A DNA stretch of 64,000 nucleotides from Planctomycetota bacterium (GTDB lineage: Bacteria; Planctomycetota; Planctomycetia; Planctomycetales; Planctomycetaceae). The translations under genes were made by a program, and so were the position numbers. The notes beneath the pieces were generated by a model. It was not told the DNA's origin. It worked only from the letters and a program-made list of their open reading frames with translations, and made no database searches. Each line of letters opens with the position of its first letter. Within the stretch, counting starts at the first letter, position 1. This document shows, piece by piece, positions 9,101-17,323 of this stretch. The DNA is taken from positions 27,330 to 91,329 of the forward strand of contig JAFEBS010000015.1 of the NCBI GenBank assembly GCA_018242525.1, written 5' to 3'.

Positions 9101-9474
9101 TCCCGAAGAAGTTGATGGGGATGGCCATTGTCACCGACATGTCGGACGAACCGGTGACGCTGACGCTGATGCCCTGGGCGACCGTGATCGGACGGTTGGT
9201 CGACGATCAGGGCAACCCTCGTTTTCAGGGCCTGCGAATCCAGCTTGAGGACGGCAAGCTGCCAATCCACACCGTGAACGGCAGAAACTACGACAAGGAG
9301 GACTTCTCGATCGATCCCAACGGCCGATTCCTGCTGGAAGGCCTGGTGCCCGGAGCGAAGTATCGCCTGCAAGTGGTTCAAGACTCTGTGCTGATCCTGG
9401 GCGATTTGACGAAAGTGATCACGCTGAAACCCGGGGAACAACGGGACCTTGGAGACGTCAAGTTAATGAAGTAG
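6118..9474 (+). CDS. BlaR1-like M56 membrane metalloprotease with carboxypeptidase-regulatory repeats
   Basis: A 1118-residue membrane protease. The first ~290 residues form the M56/BlaR1 domain with several transmembrane segments; the zinc site HELAH is at residues 226-230, followed by the WWWNPLFW segment and ETAEMACD, which supplies the third ligand in this family. After a final membrane segment (about residues 335-350) comes a long exported region with at least five carboxypeptidase-regulatory-like beta domains, each opening with a pattern such as VTGRVTDQAGRPLAGA. There is no penicillin-binding sensor domain. By family, it would sense an outside signal and cleave the BlaI-like repressor. 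The start overlaps the blaI stop by four bases; an upstream in-frame start at 5989 lies inside blaI and is rejected. Confidence 0.9.
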   Translation: MSAALWYLAWNSVTVALLVPLALGTVHLFRDRPAVQHAVWLLLLLKFVTPPLIAWPWGIDLVPVNTRAVPEPVAGVAPREASIDPEIASPTADFDDLPLATQSVEPVTPIPSAAVAPQPPPVDWVGTLSSTLMAVWLTGAAVSLGWQLRSIWRQARLVRSGRAIPSELNREIASAAVLLGIAPPRTVQVRGVVSPFIWCWGGTRLVWPESLIGPDDLVRFRGIIAHELAHLRRRDHWIAWLELGVGIVWWWNPLFWFVRRRLRETAEMACDAMAIATNPDGRRDYAELLLELSAGFHQRIPTALAVGAGSLASFERRFRMILSDRVSGRVSSQGVAAIIGLALLALPHWSLVHSAPISEPGDQVVQPETKLASDVPQAGQSDPPSEAGPSSVTQEVEPLDLKDENGWGLVEVPGQVVDPNGKPVAGAMVFRHGYQIKKPALVAKTDSDGRFKFQSTRQLGPKRQPDDPESVKRMRTFPSGVTLPVIEYPRTDAEEIDQIKNWLLAAKPGNGFGYLSPGDGVTLQLAPDIPVTGRVTDQAGRPLAGARVRVRDVFWPLRAGDPLNALADRRSRRPVPPASQEQGLEPWLAAVRRAVNMNEYIAAREYLSGLIQFNSLGDKPSVYAPLIPAETSDNDGRFLLRGIGAERVAELYIDGVTDKASSLVVVVTRPLDEPVLVANHSQAVKQFIANNRADLAVYGATFETSLAAGRTIAGVVTDRATGLPVEGARVIGPNLTWLEYPGFDRFFATTDAEGYYRIEGFPLRTSERFVVDVPNDSPLFGRTVNLKIEAGFGPQVADFSLAKGVWITGKVVDDATGQGLDGETIEYHVFKDNPHLQKDLADGIAPQFGRSQTTERADNAGNFRIRGYPGRGIVTAGGGNTFLYGIGVEAIKGLKQEEFLESLYGNVGFSPYLRNTTIEVNIPEGNDPFNCVVRLKRGKSRQVHVVGPDGEPQSTIEASGLANQIQNPISEVSTSDFTVTNLYPGESREVVARYVPKKLMGMAIVTDMSDEPVTLTLMPWATVIGRLVDDQGNPRFQGLRIQLEDGKLPIHTVNGRNYDKEDFSIDPNGRFLLEGLVPGAKYRLQVVQDSVLILGDLTKVITLKPGEQRDLGDVKLMK

Positions 9475-9643
9475 CTTCGCGGTACGCGTGACCTTCGAAT
9501 GCGACAATCGAATGGACGGATCGTCAAGCTGGAAAAAGTTATGTTCTCTGTGGCGGATCTCCAGTTCGACAAGCTGCTGCAGGAAGTCGTACAGTGCTCG
9601 AGGCCCCAGTTGAGGCGAACCGATTCTAGGTTGTCACAATGTC

Positions 9644-10612
9644 CTATTTCCCCGGCATCGTCAGGTCGGCGGGCTGTGGGCCGTCGAGGACGATTTTGGA
9701 TTTCGCGCGGGTGAGCAGATCGCGGACGGTTTCCAGATAAAGTCGTTTCAGGGTCAGGTTGCGAGATAGCGCGTCATCCCGACCTGAGGTTCTGGCATCG
9801 CGCTGAATCTGATCCGCCAGCTTGGTGAACCTGTCGGCGGCCCCCCTGGCTCCCGAGGATTTGACACCTCGTTCTTGTTCCGCCCGGTCGATGATCTGTC
9901 GGACATCTGCCTGGGATTCGGCCATGCGTTGTTCGGCATACGAACGTGCTTCGTTAATCGAACGCGCCATGTCAGCCCGGGCGTTGGAAACGTCGAGGAA
10001 TTCCGCCTTCACACGCGAGGGGGGTTCGGCGCGATCGATGGTCACCTGTTCCACGTCGCACCCCAGTCGCTGGCTGCGCGCCACCGCGCGGACTGCCAGT
10101 AACAGTCGATTGTTCAGTTCAGACAACCCCTGGGTATGAACAAAGTCGACACCACTGCTTGAGACCAGATCTGCGACCGTTGTTTCGATCAGCATCCGCA
10201 GTCGACGTTCCGGGGCGTCGGCGGCATACAGCCATTCGGCGAGGAACTCTTCGGAGACTCGATATTGAACGGAAATCCGCAACTGCAGCAGATTTCGATC
10301 ACCGGTCAAAAACGTGGTCGGTTGAGTACTGGGGGAAGACAGAAACTCATTTGCTTCGTCGGTGGCTTCGCCAACGGTCAATGTCCGGATGGCGTTCAGA
10401 TTGACGCGATCGACCTGTGTCCACGGCCAGGGAAGGTCGTAATGCAGCCCACTGGATTGGGCTGGCCAGGTGGCGCGGCCGAATCGCCGCACGACGACAA
10501 TCTCGTTCGCCGGGACAGTAAAGAATCCGGTCAGCAGGTAGGCCACGACAGCCAACCCGATGGCGACGCGCAACACGGGAAGACCGGTCCTGGCACCGGC
10601 AGCGGCCGTCAT
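9644..10612 (-). CDS. hflK: HflK-like SPFH-domain membrane protein
   Basis: A 322-residue protein with one N-terminal membrane segment (about residues 14-31) followed by an SPFH/band-7 domain: the start GFFTVPANEIVVVRRFGRAT and the region HYDLPWPWTQVDRV are typical of HflK. A long charged, Ala/Glu/Arg-rich helix near residues 210-280 is the usual coiled-coil of the HflK/HflC complex, which surrounds FtsH and limits its access to membrane substrates. It overlaps the hflC-like gene by four bases, so the two form an operon, though here hflC comes first. Its stop faces that of the BlaR1-like gene across 169 bases with no clear terminator. Confidence 0.85.
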   Translation of the reverse strand: MTAAAGARTGLPVLRVAIGLAVVAYLLTGFFTVPANEIVVVRRFGRATWPAQSSGLHYDLPWPWTQVDRVNLNAIRTLTVGEATDEANEFLSSPSTQPTTFLTGDRNLLQLRISVQYRVSEEFLAEWLYAADAPERRLRMLIETTVADLVSSSGVDFVHTQGLSELNNRLLLAVRAVARSQRLGCDVEQVTIDRAEPPSRVKAEFLDVSNARADMARSINEARSYAEQRMAESQADVRQIIDRAEQERGVKSSGARGAADRFTKLADQIQRDARTSGRDDALSRNLTLKRLYLETVRDLLTRAKSKIVLDGPQPADLTMPGK

Positions 10613-11757
10613 TGCGCCGCCTCCGCACCTGACTTGGGACCATTGGCAGGATCGAGGGCCGACGGCTTCAGTTCCGACGATGGCTGGTCAGGGGAACGCT
10701 CGGCGGGATGAACCGGAATCCCTTCCACCAGCAGTTTGAGCAGGCTGTTGGAAGCCGACAGGACCAACGTCGTTCGCTCGTTCAGGATCTGCTTGTACGC
10801 GTCCAATGTCTGCAGGGTGGACGCAAATTCGGGATCACGGCTGTGAGCTTCATTCAGGATTCGGATGGCATCGGCATCCCCATCTCCCCGAATCCGTTCG
10901 GCTTCGGCGTTGGCCCGGGCCAGAAGTTCACCCGCCTGGCGATCAGCCTGACTGCGGATCATGCGGTTTTCAGCCAGTCCCGCGCTGCGATACCGCTCGG
11001 CGATTTTCTGCCGTTCGCTGCGCATCCGTTCGAAGACGGCCCGCATGTTGCCAGCGGGCAGATTCAGCCGCCGAATCCGGACGTCGACGATTTCGATCCC
11101 CTGTCGGTCCTTCAAGGAGTCTTTCTCGTCGGTGCGTTGAATCAATTCACGGCGGATTTCGGCCGAGATTTGTTCGAGCGAACCGGGCGCGTCCGAAGGA
11201 GCCGCTTCGGAATCCGCTGCCCCCAGTAGTTCTGTCAGTTCACTGCGTCCGATTTGCTCGGTCAGAATCGATTGCAGGCGGCTGGTCAGACGTGCTTCGG
11301 CAACATCAACGCTGCCGAGGCTGCGAAAAAACCGGAGCACAGGCGGGGACGAGACGTCGCCAGCATCCCCGTCGGCCACTTTCCACAGCACGTACGCTTC
11401 AACGGTGACGTTCTTGCGATCGTGCGTGAAGGCTTCGCGGCCCTGAGGGGACAGCAATTGCAATCGTCGATCAAATCGGCGGACCGTGTCCAACGGCCAC
11501 GGCAGCTTAAACTGCAAACCACGTTGTTCCGCCCGGTCATAAACCGACACAATTCGGCCAAACCGAGCCACGATGACGAATTCCGTTTCATCCACAAAAA
11601 TGACGGTCGTCGAAATCAGCAGGCAGGCGGCAATTCCCAGAATCCAGCGGGCAAAGTGCGACAATCTGCCGCGGTCGACGCTGCCAGCAACCTGAGAGGC
11701 TGATACGCGATCGGCGCTAGTCGTTTCATGTGACATGGACGTTTGAATTGAAGCCAT
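10609..11757 (-). CDS. hflC: HflC-like SPFH-domain membrane protein
   Basis: A 382-residue prohibitin/stomatin-family protein. A membrane segment (about residues 37-55) is followed by EFVIVARFGRIV, then LQFKLPWPLDTVRRFDRRLQ, close to HflC. A helical region near residues 240-330 contains the HflC-like sequence RMRSERQKIAERYRS, and the tail reads LNERTTLVLSASNSLL. It would act with the HflK-like product at the inner membrane as an FtsH modulator. The frame is open further upstream to 11874, but the membrane segment position favours a start at 11757 or at the next ATG, 11736. Neither has a good Shine-Dalgarno. Confidence 0.87.
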   Translation of the reverse strand: MASIQTSMSHETTSADRVSASQVAGSVDRGRLSHFARWILGIAACLLISTTVIFVDETEFVIVARFGRIVSVYDRAEQRGLQFKLPWPLDTVRRFDRRLQLLSPQGREAFTHDRKNVTVEAYVLWKVADGDAGDVSSPPVLRFFRSLGSVDVAEARLTSRLQSILTEQIGRSELTELLGAADSEAAPSDAPGSLEQISAEIRRELIQRTDEKDSLKDRQGIEIVDVRIRRLNLPAGNMRAVFERMRSERQKIAERYRSAGLAENRMIRSQADRQAGELLARANAEAERIRGDGDADAIRILNEAHSRDPEFASTLQTLDAYKQILNERTTLVLSASNSLLKLLVEGIPVHPAERSPDQPSSELKPSALDPANGPKSGAEAAQ

Positions 11758-11947
11758 TTCTGCGGAAGGTGTTGCGAAACGTAGGGCGGGCATCAACCTG
11801 CTTGCGCATCGGGCGGGAGTTCGACGCCGATCCCACAATTCTAGAGAGGCCACCGAAGCGCACGCAATCGGCATCCGCTCGCAGACCGTGAAGTTCCGGC
11901 GTATACTCTATGCCTGTCACCAGTTCGATCTCCGAGGAGTCTTCCCG

Positions 11948-12967
11948 ATGCTGCTTCCATTGTTGCTGGCCCTTTTATCCGCTCCCCCGGAAACGGATTC
12001 CGTTGCCGAAGCGAAACAGATCGCCAATGTGCGGCAGGTGACGTTTGGTCTCCCGCGGGCCGGAGAAGGGTACTTTTCGCCGAAGGGGGACTGGATCGTC
12101 TACCAGGCGTATCCCGTCGGCTACCCGTTCTACCAAATCTATGTGCAGAAGCTGGACGAGAAAACGCCACGGTTATTGAGCACCGGTCGGGGTCGGACCA
12201 CGTGCGCGTACTTTTCACCGGATGGCGAGAAGCTGATTTTCGCATCCAGCCACCTGGACCCTCAAATCGAAGAGACCGAATTCAAAGCGAGAGAAGCGGC
12301 GGCGAAGGGGGGGCGGCGGCGATACCAGTGGGATTTTGATCCGCACATGGACATCTATTCCATCAATCTCAACGGAACAGGCCTGCGCCGCCTGACTGAT
12401 GCTCCGGGTTACGATGCCGAGGGAAGTTTTTCGCCGGATGGAAAGCAAATCGTGTTTACGTCCTCACGCGATGGCGACCCGGATCTATACATCATGAATG
12501 CGGACGGATCGAACGTGCGACAGCTCACGAATCAGTCCGGCTATGACGGCGGTCCATTCTTCTCACCGGATGGAAAGTGGGTCATTTTCCGATCCGATCG
12601 TCAAAAAGAACACATGCTGCAACTGTTTGCGATCTCGGTGGATGGCAAAACCGAGGTGCAATTGACGAACAATCTGGACCAGGTCAACTGGTGCCCGTAC
12701 TTCCATCCGAGCGGGAAGTACCTGGTCTGGTCCGGGGCCGATTACAGCCAGGGGCCGATGTCCGCCTATTTCAATCTGTTCACGATGGATCTGGAATGGG
12801 GCGGGGGCACTGTCAAAGCGGGTGAAGTGAAACAGGTGACGTTCAGCACGGCCGCTGACGTGTTGCCCGTTTTCAGTCCGGACGGCAAAAGCCTGATGTG
12901 GACCTCCACGCGCACGCCCGATGGAACCAGTCAATTGTGGATCGCCGACTGGTTGCGGGGGCGCTAA
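11948..12967 (+). CDS. TolB-like PD40 beta-propeller, exported
   Basis: A 339-residue protein with a short signal peptide (MLLPLLLALLSAPP) followed by at least five PD40/WD40-like repeats with the motif FSPDGK or close variants (for example YFSPDGEKLIF, SFSPDGKQIVF, FFSPDGKWVIF, VFSPDGKSLMW). The fold is that of TolB C-terminal propellers, but the TolB N-terminal domain is absent, so it is not TolB itself. Such proteins may bind partner proteins or ligands in the periplasm. The ATG at 11948 has GAGG about 10 bases upstream. A -10-like TATACT occurs at 11902-11907. Divergent from hflC. Confidence 0.8.
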   Translation: MLLPLLLALLSAPPETDSVAEAKQIANVRQVTFGLPRAGEGYFSPKGDWIVYQAYPVGYPFYQIYVQKLDEKTPRLLSTGRGRTTCAYFSPDGEKLIFASSHLDPQIEETEFKAREAAAKGGRRRYQWDFDPHMDIYSINLNGTGLRRLTDAPGYDAEGSFSPDGKQIVFTSSRDGDPDLYIMNADGSNVRQLTNQSGYDGGPFFSPDGKWVIFRSDRQKEHMLQLFAISVDGKTEVQLTNNLDQVNWCPYFHPSGKYLVWSGADYSQGPMSAYFNLFTMDLEWGGGTVKAGEVKQVTFSTAADVLPVFSPDGKSLMWTSTRTPDGTSQLWIADWLRGR

Positions 12968-13187
12968 TACACGTCCACGGCGGACGGGGACGTTGGACCT
13001 TCCAACATTGCAACAATTCCAATCAAAAGTTGTCGGACCGGCGTAAGCAGCAGGGGATTGTCTCCAAAGCTCGTCCCTGAATGGATCGCGGGCTCGGCCC
13101 GAGTCCGTTGCGATTTGCGAAATCGGCCTGCGATACTTGTTATCTCACAATCACTTACATTCTCAGTTCAATCGGAAATCCACCACG

Positions 13188-15404
13188 ATGTCAGATCGAA
13201 TTCGTTCCAACCAGCCTGGACGGACGGATCGTCCATCCCACAGATTGTGGTCGTGGATGTTCCTGTTTTGCCTGTTTCTGACCGTGGGAATCTGTGGATG
13301 CAAGTCGCGAACAACGGACAGCACATCTGCAGGCGACGAGGGGGCACCGGTTGCGGCTTCCGGTGGCAGTACCTCCAAAAGCAAGATTATTCCGGTTCGG
13401 CGCGACGTGAAATCCCTGGATGGCAACTGGGTGATGGTGGTCACGGTCAAGGGACGCGACAACTACATCTGGCTGGTGCAGTTAAAGAAGGATGCCGCGG
13501 GATATCTGCAGGGAGAAATGATTGACACCTATAACGACAAGTTGGATCCGAAGGTGGTCTCGACAACCGTCGATGGGAACTCCGTCAATCTGAAGCTGAA
13601 GAACAATATCGCATCGATTGAATTTGAAGGGGCGTTTGACGGAATCGCAATTCGTGGCACGCTGGCCAATGGCCCGCAGGAGATTTATGTCGGCCGGTTG
13701 TTGCCGACGGACGCGGTAAATCTGAAGGACTATGCGGCGGATGCCCTCCCTCCGGCCGCAGATGTCTTCATGAAGGCGATCCAGGGAATGCAAAAGGAAC
13801 CTCAGCCCAAGGTGATCCTGGCACTCGCGCGCGAGCACCGGACCAGCCCCATTGCCCTCGAAGCTGTGTTCAGCCTGCTGGCCATGAATTCCCAAATCGG
13901 GTTCGACGACGCGACACTTCGGGAGATTGCCGCCCAATACATCGATCTGGCGAAAATCTGGGGACACAAGATGCATGTGCAGGCCGAATTCGTCGTCGCC
14001 CAGCATCTTGTCAATCGCCTGCCGGGCGATTGCTTAAAGCACCTGGATGAAGTGGACCGGATGGCTGGCGAGAAAGCCGTGGTTCTGAAATCACGCGTTC
14101 AAATGTTTCGGGATGAAGCTGTCGTTCAACTGTCACTGGCGAAGAGCCGGTCCAAATCCGAAGCGGACCGCAAGGCCGCTCACGAAGAGCTGCAGGAGGG
14201 GCTGAAGAAGCAGCCATTCAATGCAGAGATCCTGCAGGCTTTGGGAGACTACTGCATCGCCAACAAGCAAACCGAAGGTGCGATCGAGTACTATTCGTCC
14301 ATCGTGGCGCTGCCGATGCTGGAATACCTGTTGTTGGCGCGCCGTGCCGGTCAGCCAGCCGGAGATCCGACACCAACCCAGATCCTGACGAACCTGTGGA
14401 CCGAACAGCACAAGAATGCGGACGGTTTGCCCGAGTATCTGGCCAAACTCCACAGGGATCGACTGGCCGCGTTGCGAAACGAAATCCGCTCGGCGGGTCC
14501 GGCTGCTCTTCCAGACGATGTCGGCGATCACACAGTTCTGGTGGAATTCTTTACCGGCGGACAGATGCCGCAGGCGGTCGCCACGGAAGTGGGTATCGAT
14601 GTGTTGCGCGAGGTTTACCCCCCCTCGAAGGTCGTGACCTTGCGATTTCATCAGCACATACCGGGACCGGATGGACTGGTCAATCAGGATGGCGAAGACC
14701 GCCTGGCCTTTTATGAAGTCGCCAAGGTTCCGTTATTGGTGTTGGACGGTGCCGCCATGGATCCCGACAGGGTTCCCTTCGGCGGATTTCTGCAGGCCAG
14801 TCAGAATGTTTACAACATCCTGCGTACGGTCGTTGACGCGCGTTTGAAGCAATCGACCGCCATCCGACTGGATCTGTCCGGGAAGATCGAGAACGGAGAC
14901 CTGTCCATTACTGCCAACGTCACGGGAGCGACCGACGAGCAGTTGTCAACTTTGCGTCTGAGAATGGCGCTGGCCGAAGAAGTGGTTGATGCCTCAATGC
15001 CGAACGGGATCCGTGATCATGCCATGGTCGTCCGGGAAATGCCTGGCGGAGCACGTGGCATTGCCCCGAAAAAGGGGGAATTGAAGTTCTCGTTCTCAAT
15101 GCCTGTCACGGACCTGCAGCAACATGTGAGTGAATACATGAGTCGCTACGAGGCCGGGAACAAGATTGAGATGCCCGCGACCATGAAGCCCGCCATTCGC
15201 GGTCCTTTGTATCTGGTTGGCTGGGTCCAAAATGACAAACTCGACAACGACCACCCGGAAATCGGCCGGGCGATTCTGCAGTCGGCGATTGTTTCCATTC
15301 AGGGGACGATGCCGGAACAGGCGACGGAAGGCAAAGCCAAAGTGGAATCGGCAACCAGGACGACCACGCCGACGACACCCCCGGCTCCTGCGTTGCCCGA
15401 GTAA
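13188..15404 (+). CDS. Large lipoprotein with cysteine-free thioredoxin-like domain
   Basis: A 738-residue predicted lipoprotein: the N-terminal hydrophobic segment ends in the lipobox LTVGICGC. Residues ~60-170 look beta-rich, residues ~180-400 are helical and TPR-like, and near residues 440-530 there is a thioredoxin-like region opening VLVEFFTGGQMPQAV and continuing FHQHIPGPDGLVNQDGEDR. In related planctomycete domains the FFTG is followed by a CxxC motif; here those positions carry GGQMPQ, so no redox pair is present. The C-terminal ~200 residues are beta-rich with a Thr/Pro tail. The ATG at 13188 is preferred to the upstream TTG at 13137 because it gives a normal lipoprotein signal. Function unknown. 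Confidence 0.8.
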   Translation: MSDRIRSNQPGRTDRPSHRLWSWMFLFCLFLTVGICGCKSRTTDSTSAGDEGAPVAASGGSTSKSKIIPVRRDVKSLDGNWVMVVTVKGRDNYIWLVQLKKDAAGYLQGEMIDTYNDKLDPKVVSTTVDGNSVNLKLKNNIASIEFEGAFDGIAIRGTLANGPQEIYVGRLLPTDAVNLKDYAADALPPAADVFMKAIQGMQKEPQPKVILALAREHRTSPIALEAVFSLLAMNSQIGFDDATLREIAAQYIDLAKIWGHKMHVQAEFVVAQHLVNRLPGDCLKHLDEVDRMAGEKAVVLKSRVQMFRDEAVVQLSLAKSRSKSEADRKAAHEELQEGLKKQPFNAEILQALGDYCIANKQTEGAIEYYSSIVALPMLEYLLLARRAGQPAGDPTPTQILTNLWTEQHKNADGLPEYLAKLHRDRLAALRNEIRSAGPAALPDDVGDHTVLVEFFTGGQMPQAVATEVGIDVLREVYPPSKVVTLRFHQHIPGPDGLVNQDGEDRLAFYEVAKVPLLVLDGAAMDPDRVPFGGFLQASQNVYNILRTVVDARLKQSTAIRLDLSGKIENGDLSITANVTGATDEQLSTLRLRMALAEEVVDASMPNGIRDHAMVVREMPGGARGIAPKKGELKFSFSMPVTDLQQHVSEYMSRYEAGNKIEMPATMKPAIRGPLYLVGWVQNDKLDNDHPEIGRAILQSAIVSIQGTMPEQATEGKAKVESATRTTTPTTPPAPALPE

Positions 15405-15429
15405 CCAACATCGGCAGTGCGTGCCTCAT

Positions 15430-17319
15430 TCACAATGATGACTTGTCTTGAACTGACTGAAGCCCAAGGACAGCAGCATTGGTTCCGGGCACTATTCGCA
15501 ATGCCATCTGGAATTCGACCGCGGCTTCTTCGCGGCGATCCAGGGCCGTCAACGTCAGCCCCAGGCCAACATGCAAGTCCGCTCGAAAACGGGCGGGGGC
15601 CGCATCCGGGGTCGCGCGAATTGCACGCCGATAACAATCCTCGGCCTGGTCGTATTCGCGTTGCGTCCAATGCATTTGTCCCAGCCGGGCCAGGGCAAAG
15701 AAGTCTTCGGGATTACGACGCACCGCGTCGACATAGCAGGCGAAGGCCTCTTCGGATTTGCCGCTCTTTTCGAGAAGTCGTCCCTTGTAAAACATGACAT
15801 CGGAAAGGCCGGGGAACAGTTCTTCGGCTCGCTCCAGCGGTCTCATCGCCTCGGCATTCTTCCCTCCCCAGCTGAGCACCTGAGCGACCTGGACGAGTGC
15901 CAGCGCCTGCTTCCGGCCATCCAGGTCACGGAGCACTTTTACAGAGATTCGCTGGATCACCTCGTCATTGGACGGCACCGAATGAACGACATCAAGGGCG
16001 ACCAGTTCATCGAACAGGGCCCATCCCAGTCGTCGATTGTTTTCAATGGTCGGATGCACGTGATCCAGGAATGATTCGTCCCCCGGGATGCGGTGTCCCG
16101 TCGTTTTTTCCAGCTCATCGGCAATGATTCGTGGAAAATCCACCAAGGGAACGTGTTGTTCGCGCGCGACCGTTTCGATGGCGGTCTGGATTTCCGAAAC
16201 GGCCCTCAATGGACAGACATCTTCGTCGATGGCTCGTTGAAAATACGGCAGCGATTCCTCCATCCTGCCAGACAGGGCCAGGGCATTGCCGGCATTCCAT
16301 TGCGTCATGGCGTGGTGCGGATCGACGGAAGCCGCGGCCAGGTAATCCGTCGCGGCCTCTGCGAATTGCCCGGCCTCATAAGCTCGGCGTGCCCGATTCG
16401 TTAACAGACTCCAACGACCGGGATCCGCCGGATCGACAATCCCCCGTTCGCTCTTGAAGGGGGTAAAATCGCGCACGTTTGAGGCGGGCTTGACGATCAC
16501 CAGCCTGGCTCCTGAGTCTCGTGCCAGGCCGCAGACTCGCTGAAGACTGCGCTGAAAGTGAACGATCACAGCATGTCGCCAGGCGGGATCGCGGTGGTAT
16601 TGTTCGGGACCGACGGAATGATCCAGGATCGTATCGACTTCGGGCGACAGCATCGGCTTTCGTTCCGTGGGCTGGCGTCCCATGATCGAGGCGAGCGCGG
16701 TGCCAACACGCGTTCGCGCCACGACCAGATCCGCCGCTTGAGTGACAACTCCCCGACGTTTGAAACTACCGTAAGTTCGCTCTTCCAGAAATTCGTTGTG
16801 TCCTTCGTAGAAGATAAACATGTCCGGTTGGAATTCCTCCAGTTCCTGCATCAATCGACTGATCCGGTAACTGGCGTACGAGATCCCGCCGCAATTGATC
16901 ACCTCCCAGTCACGATCTGGTTCGGCATCCTGCAACCGGGCGCGCAACCACCCCACAAACGACGTGGAGTCATGGTAGGGGTGGCCAAACGTTGTTGATC
17001 CACCGAGACAAAAGATCCGATACGTGTTTTGCTTCTTGCAGGCTGCGAAACTCTGATCATTGAAGAACATCCGCTTTGACGGATTTGTCTGGTACAAGTC
17101 ACCCTCGCGAACGAACAGTGGGGGCCCCGGACGGAACCCCACAAACGGGTCCGCGGACAGGTACTGCGGTTTGACACCTGCCATGGCCAGTGCCATTTCG
17201 AGCACCGTCAGCAGTAAACATGTCGAAACCAGGCTGAACACAATTCTCTTGCGAAGCGTCAACGGCTTCCGCGCCCGCCCGGACACTACGTTTGAAGTGG
17301 AGGAATGGATGTCGGTCAT
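15430..17319 (-). CDS. Membrane-anchored SGNH-hydrolase-like protein with C-terminal TPRs
   Basis: A 629-residue protein with one N-terminal membrane segment (about residues 25-48). An SGNH/GDSL-like domain follows: block I FCLGGSTTFG with the nucleophile Ser, block III YEGHNEFLE, and the late DHVHPTIENNRR with the catalytic Asp-His pair. TPR-like repeats lie inside (around residues 295-345) and at the C-terminus (around 470-615). The family acts on esters of sugars or lipids; the substrate is not evident. It begins 4 bases after the stop of the CRTAC1-like gene, so it is the third gene of the cytochrome-CRTAC1-SGNH operon. Confidence 0.82.
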   Translation of the reverse strand: MTDIHSSTSNVVSGRARKPLTLRKRIVFSLVSTCLLLTVLEMALAMAGVKPQYLSADPFVGFRPGPPLFVREGDLYQTNPSKRMFFNDQSFAACKKQNTYRIFCLGGSTTFGHPYHDSTSFVGWLRARLQDAEPDRDWEVINCGGISYASYRISRLMQELEEFQPDMFIFYEGHNEFLEERTYGSFKRRGVVTQAADLVVARTRVGTALASIMGRQPTERKPMLSPEVDTILDHSVGPEQYHRDPAWRHAVIVHFQRSLQRVCGLARDSGARLVIVKPASNVRDFTPFKSERGIVDPADPGRWSLLTNRARRAYEAGQFAEAATDYLAAASVDPHHAMTQWNAGNALALSGRMEESLPYFQRAIDEDVCPLRAVSEIQTAIETVAREQHVPLVDFPRIIADELEKTTGHRIPGDESFLDHVHPTIENNRRLGWALFDELVALDVVHSVPSNDEVIQRISVKVLRDLDGRKQALALVQVAQVLSWGGKNAEAMRPLERAEELFPGLSDVMFYKGRLLEKSGKSEEAFACYVDAVRRNPEDFFALARLGQMHWTQREYDQAEDCYRRAIRATPDAAPARFRADLHVGLGLTLTALDRREEAAVEFQMALRIVPGTNAAVLGLQSVQDKSSL

Positions 17320-17323
17320 GTGT

